Below are positions 6,024 to 7,187 of a stretch of DNA of 7,187 nucleotides, piece by piece. The stretch spans positions 1-7,187 of the forward strand of contig JAEZDL010000213.1 of NCBI GenBank assembly GCA_023418095.1, in the 5' to 3' direction. The position numbers and the translations under genes were made by a program. Below the pieces are notes generated by a model. That model was not told the DNA's origin. It saw nothing but the letters and a program-made list of their open reading frames with translations, and did not search any database. The DNA comes from Bacteroidota bacterium (GTDB lineage: Bacteria > Bacteroidota > Bacteroidia > Flavobacteriales_F > PHOS-HE28). Within the stretch, counting starts at the first letter, position 1. Each line of letters begins with the position of its first letter.

Positions 6024-6358
6024 CCGAACAACGCTTCGATCAGCTGCTCGACGTGCTGGAGCGCTGCATGACCGCGTGTGAGATATGCGCCAGTGAGCTG
6101 TTGGATTCCACAAACGCGCGCGACTACCAGCGATGCATCGAACTTTCCCGCGATCTGGCGGATATCTGCGGCAGCACGGCGAGGTTCGTTGCACGTGGAT
6201 CGGAATTCAAGGACCGTTATCTGTCCCTTTGTGCGACCGCATGCAAGGAATGCAAGGATGAATGCAGGAAGGTGAGCGTTGCCACGGCCCAGCATTGCGC
6301 CGACGTTTGCCACGAATGTCACCTCGCCTGCGTGCTCATTGCGCAGGTTGATCTGTAA
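6020..6358 (+). CDS. Four-helix bundle copper-binding protein (Csp/DUF326-like), cytosolic
   Basis: The 112-residue protein has 13 cysteines at positions 16, 20, 23, 39, 50, 71, 75, 78, 82, 93, 97, 100 and 104. Most fall in helical spacings such as CMTACEIC (16-23), CATACKECKDEC (71-82) and CADVCHECHLAC (93-104), with His92, His98 and His101 near the last helix. This is the pattern of the copper storage proteins, where Cys residues line the core of a four-helix bundle and hold many Cu(I) ions. No signal peptide or Tat motif is present, so it is of the cytosolic (Csp3-like) kind, for storage or detoxification. The ATG at 6020 overlaps the preceding stop by four bases (ATGA). I see no copper regulator or exporter in the window. 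Cofactor content is inferred from the family. Confidence 0.88.
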   Translation: MTEQRFDQLLDVLERCMTACEICASELLDSTNARDYQRCIELSRDLADICGSTARFVARGSEFKDRYLSLCATACKECKDECRKVSVATAQHCADVCHECHLACVLIAQVDL

Positions 6359-6525
6359 ACATCACACCTCGATCGTTGAAGCGACACCACGATCGATCCC
6401 GTCCGGCTTTCCACATGAACGCTGTGATCCATGCTGGACGCGCATCGGTTCGCAATGGGGAACACTGGCACACTCGTTGACCGATCGCGTTCCAACTACA
6501 CATTCCATAAAGATCCAATTCCCAA
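6359..6525 (+). promoter_or_regulatory. Intergenic region before the YciE-like gene
   Basis: This 167-base gap is likely to hold the promoter of the ferritin-like gene. TTGACC (6477-6482) followed by TACACATT (6497-6504) is a weak candidate pair; the spacing fits neither sigma-70 nor the Bacteroidota consensus well. The leader aattcccaa before the ATG lacks a Shine-Dalgarno. Six GATC sites occur here, including overlapping gatcgatc near 6391-6398. No hairpin with a T-run was found after the copper-protein stop. Confidence 0.35.
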
Positions 6526-7083
6526 ATGAAGACGAGCACCAACAAGAGATCAGGAACAGCATCCGCGAAGTCGAGCAAGAACGGTTCTTCGAGCGCCGGA
6601 TCCAGCGAACTGCAAAAGTTGCTCGAGGACCAGTTGGCGGATATCTATTATGCGGAAAAGAAACTGCTGAAAGCCCTTCCAAAAATGGCAAAGGCCACGG
6701 AGCACGAGGAATTGCGCCAGGCCTTCACCGAACATGCCACCCAGACGGAACAGCATATTGCCCGTGTGGAAGAAGCCTTTGAAGCACTTGGGAAAAAGGC
6801 CAAGTCCAAGAAGTGTGAAGCCATGGATGGCCTGCTGGAGGAGGCCAACGGCATCAAGGATGAGTTCGAGGATAGCATGGCGCTTGATGCAGCCCTGATC
6901 GCAGCCGCCCAAAAGGTGGAACACTATGAGATCGCATCATACGGCAGCATGATCGCATGGTCGAACCAACTCGGCCTGAGCGAAGTCGCAGACCTTCTTC
7001 AACAGAACCTTGATGAAGAGAAGCAGACCGATGAGAATCTGACAAGTATCGCTGAAAGTTATGTGAATGAAGAAGCCGAATGA
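6526..7083 (+). CDS. YciE/YciF ferritin-like family (DUF892) stress protein
   Basis: The 185-residue product closely follows E. coli YciF: LEDQLADIYYAEKKLLKALPKM maps to its first helix (residues 33-54), EHATQTEQHIARVEEAF to the second (69-85), CEAMDGLLEEAN (97-108), then DAALIAAAQKVEHYEIASYG (121-140) nearly identical to the enteric protein, and LDEEKQTDENLT (162-173). The Glu and His residues at 44, 69, 70, 75, 77, 132, 133, 135 and 164 include the likely di-metal ligands of the ferritin-like four-helix bundle. The family is induced by osmotic and stationary-phase stress; its biochemical function is not settled. The first 27 residues are a Ser/Lys/Gly/Thr-rich tail absent from YciF (about 166 residues). 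The ATG is kept because no later Met precedes the fold. It is followed by a strong terminator. Confidence 0.93.
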   Translation: MKTSTNKRSGTASAKSSKNGSSSAGSSELQKLLEDQLADIYYAEKKLLKALPKMAKATEHEELRQAFTEHATQTEQHIARVEEAFEALGKKAKSKKCEAMDGLLEEANGIKDEFEDSMALDAALIAAAQKVEHYEIASYGSMIAWSNQLGLSEVADLLQQNLDEEKQTDENLTSIAESYVNEEAE

Positions 7084-7148
7084 TCCAAGGAATACAGTAG
7101 TATGATCCAGTATCGCCATTAGCGGCGGGATAACCTTCCACCGCGATC

Positions 7149-7187
7149 CTCGAACCCCGGCCCCGTAAGGCCGGGGTTCGAGTTTTC
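7149..7187 (+). terminator. Intrinsic terminator after the YciE-like gene
   Basis: CTCGAACCCCGGCC (7149-7162) pairs exactly with GGCCGGGGTTCGAG (7169-7182) around a six-base loop, giving a perfect 14-bp GC-rich stem followed by TTTTC. It lies 65 bases after the stop codon of the ferritin-like gene and is the clearest terminator in the window. The T-run runs close to the window's end, so its full length is unseen. Confidence 0.88.

Noticed and set aside
6336..6578. Minus-strand open frame with a hydrophobic start in the 6359-6525 gap
   Set aside because: It overlaps the ends of two real genes; the hydrophobic stretch is the complement of the ferritin-like gene's leader and no second line of support exists.
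6279..6782. Open plus-strand frame spanning the gap between the copper protein and the ferritin-like gene
   Set aside because: It overlaps two well-supported genes in other frames and its translation shows no family pattern.
7149..7182. GGGTTCGAG near the right edge, recalling a tRNA T-arm
   Set aside because: The sequence is one arm of a perfect 14-bp hairpin followed by T's, and no acceptor, D or anticodon arms precede it.
1..7187. CRISPR array, insertion sequence, integrase or prophage signals
   Set aside because: No regularly spaced repeats, terminal inverted repeats, transposase or integrase motifs were seen. The frequent GATC sites are not regularly spaced.

Overview
The window is chromosomal-looking DNA from a moderately GC-rich bacterium. 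My best guess is an environmental Bacteroidota (Flavobacteriales-like) organism. The grounds are weak Shine-Dalgarno signals with A-rich leaders before several starts, and the family content; this is inference, not a demonstrated assignment. There are ten protein-coding genes, no RNA genes, no mobile element and no CRISPR array. The strongest global signature is an extreme excess of the tetramer GATC: about 150 copies by hand count against roughly 27 expected, in coding and non-coding DNA alike.

Left part (1-2427): a terminator-like hairpin is followed by a fructosamine-kinase-family gene. This gene converges, with no base between the stop codons, on a Kv-beta-like aldo/keto reductase on the minus strand. 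A RidA-family deaminase (2-aminomuconate-deaminase-like) diverges from the reductase across a ~97-base shared regulatory gap. All three families are plausible handlers of reactive carbonyls, imines or glycated products, so this may be a small metabolite-damage-repair neighbourhood.

Middle part (2565-4951): a small, highly charged, probably disordered protein; an SDR oxidoreductase of the YhdF/YghA/general-stress type; and, two bases after the SDR stop, a poxvirus-like DNA topoisomerase IB with its full catalytic set. The topoisomerase converges, again with abutting stops, on an unrecognised minus-strand gene.

Right part (5408-7187): a second small disordered protein sharing a DPxDQAS-type block with the first; a 13-cysteine cytosolic four-helix copper-storage-like protein overlapping it by ATGA; a YciE/YciF (DUF892) ferritin-like protein with an extra Ser/Lys-rich N-terminal tail; and a strong intrinsic terminator.

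Together the genes from 2565 onward look like a stress-tolerance cluster (oxidative, osmotic, metal, DNA topology). The most unusual observations are the GATC excess, the placement of 7 of 10 stop codons inside TGATC (two pairs share a single TGATCA palindrome), and the two related disordered proteins placed before stress genes.
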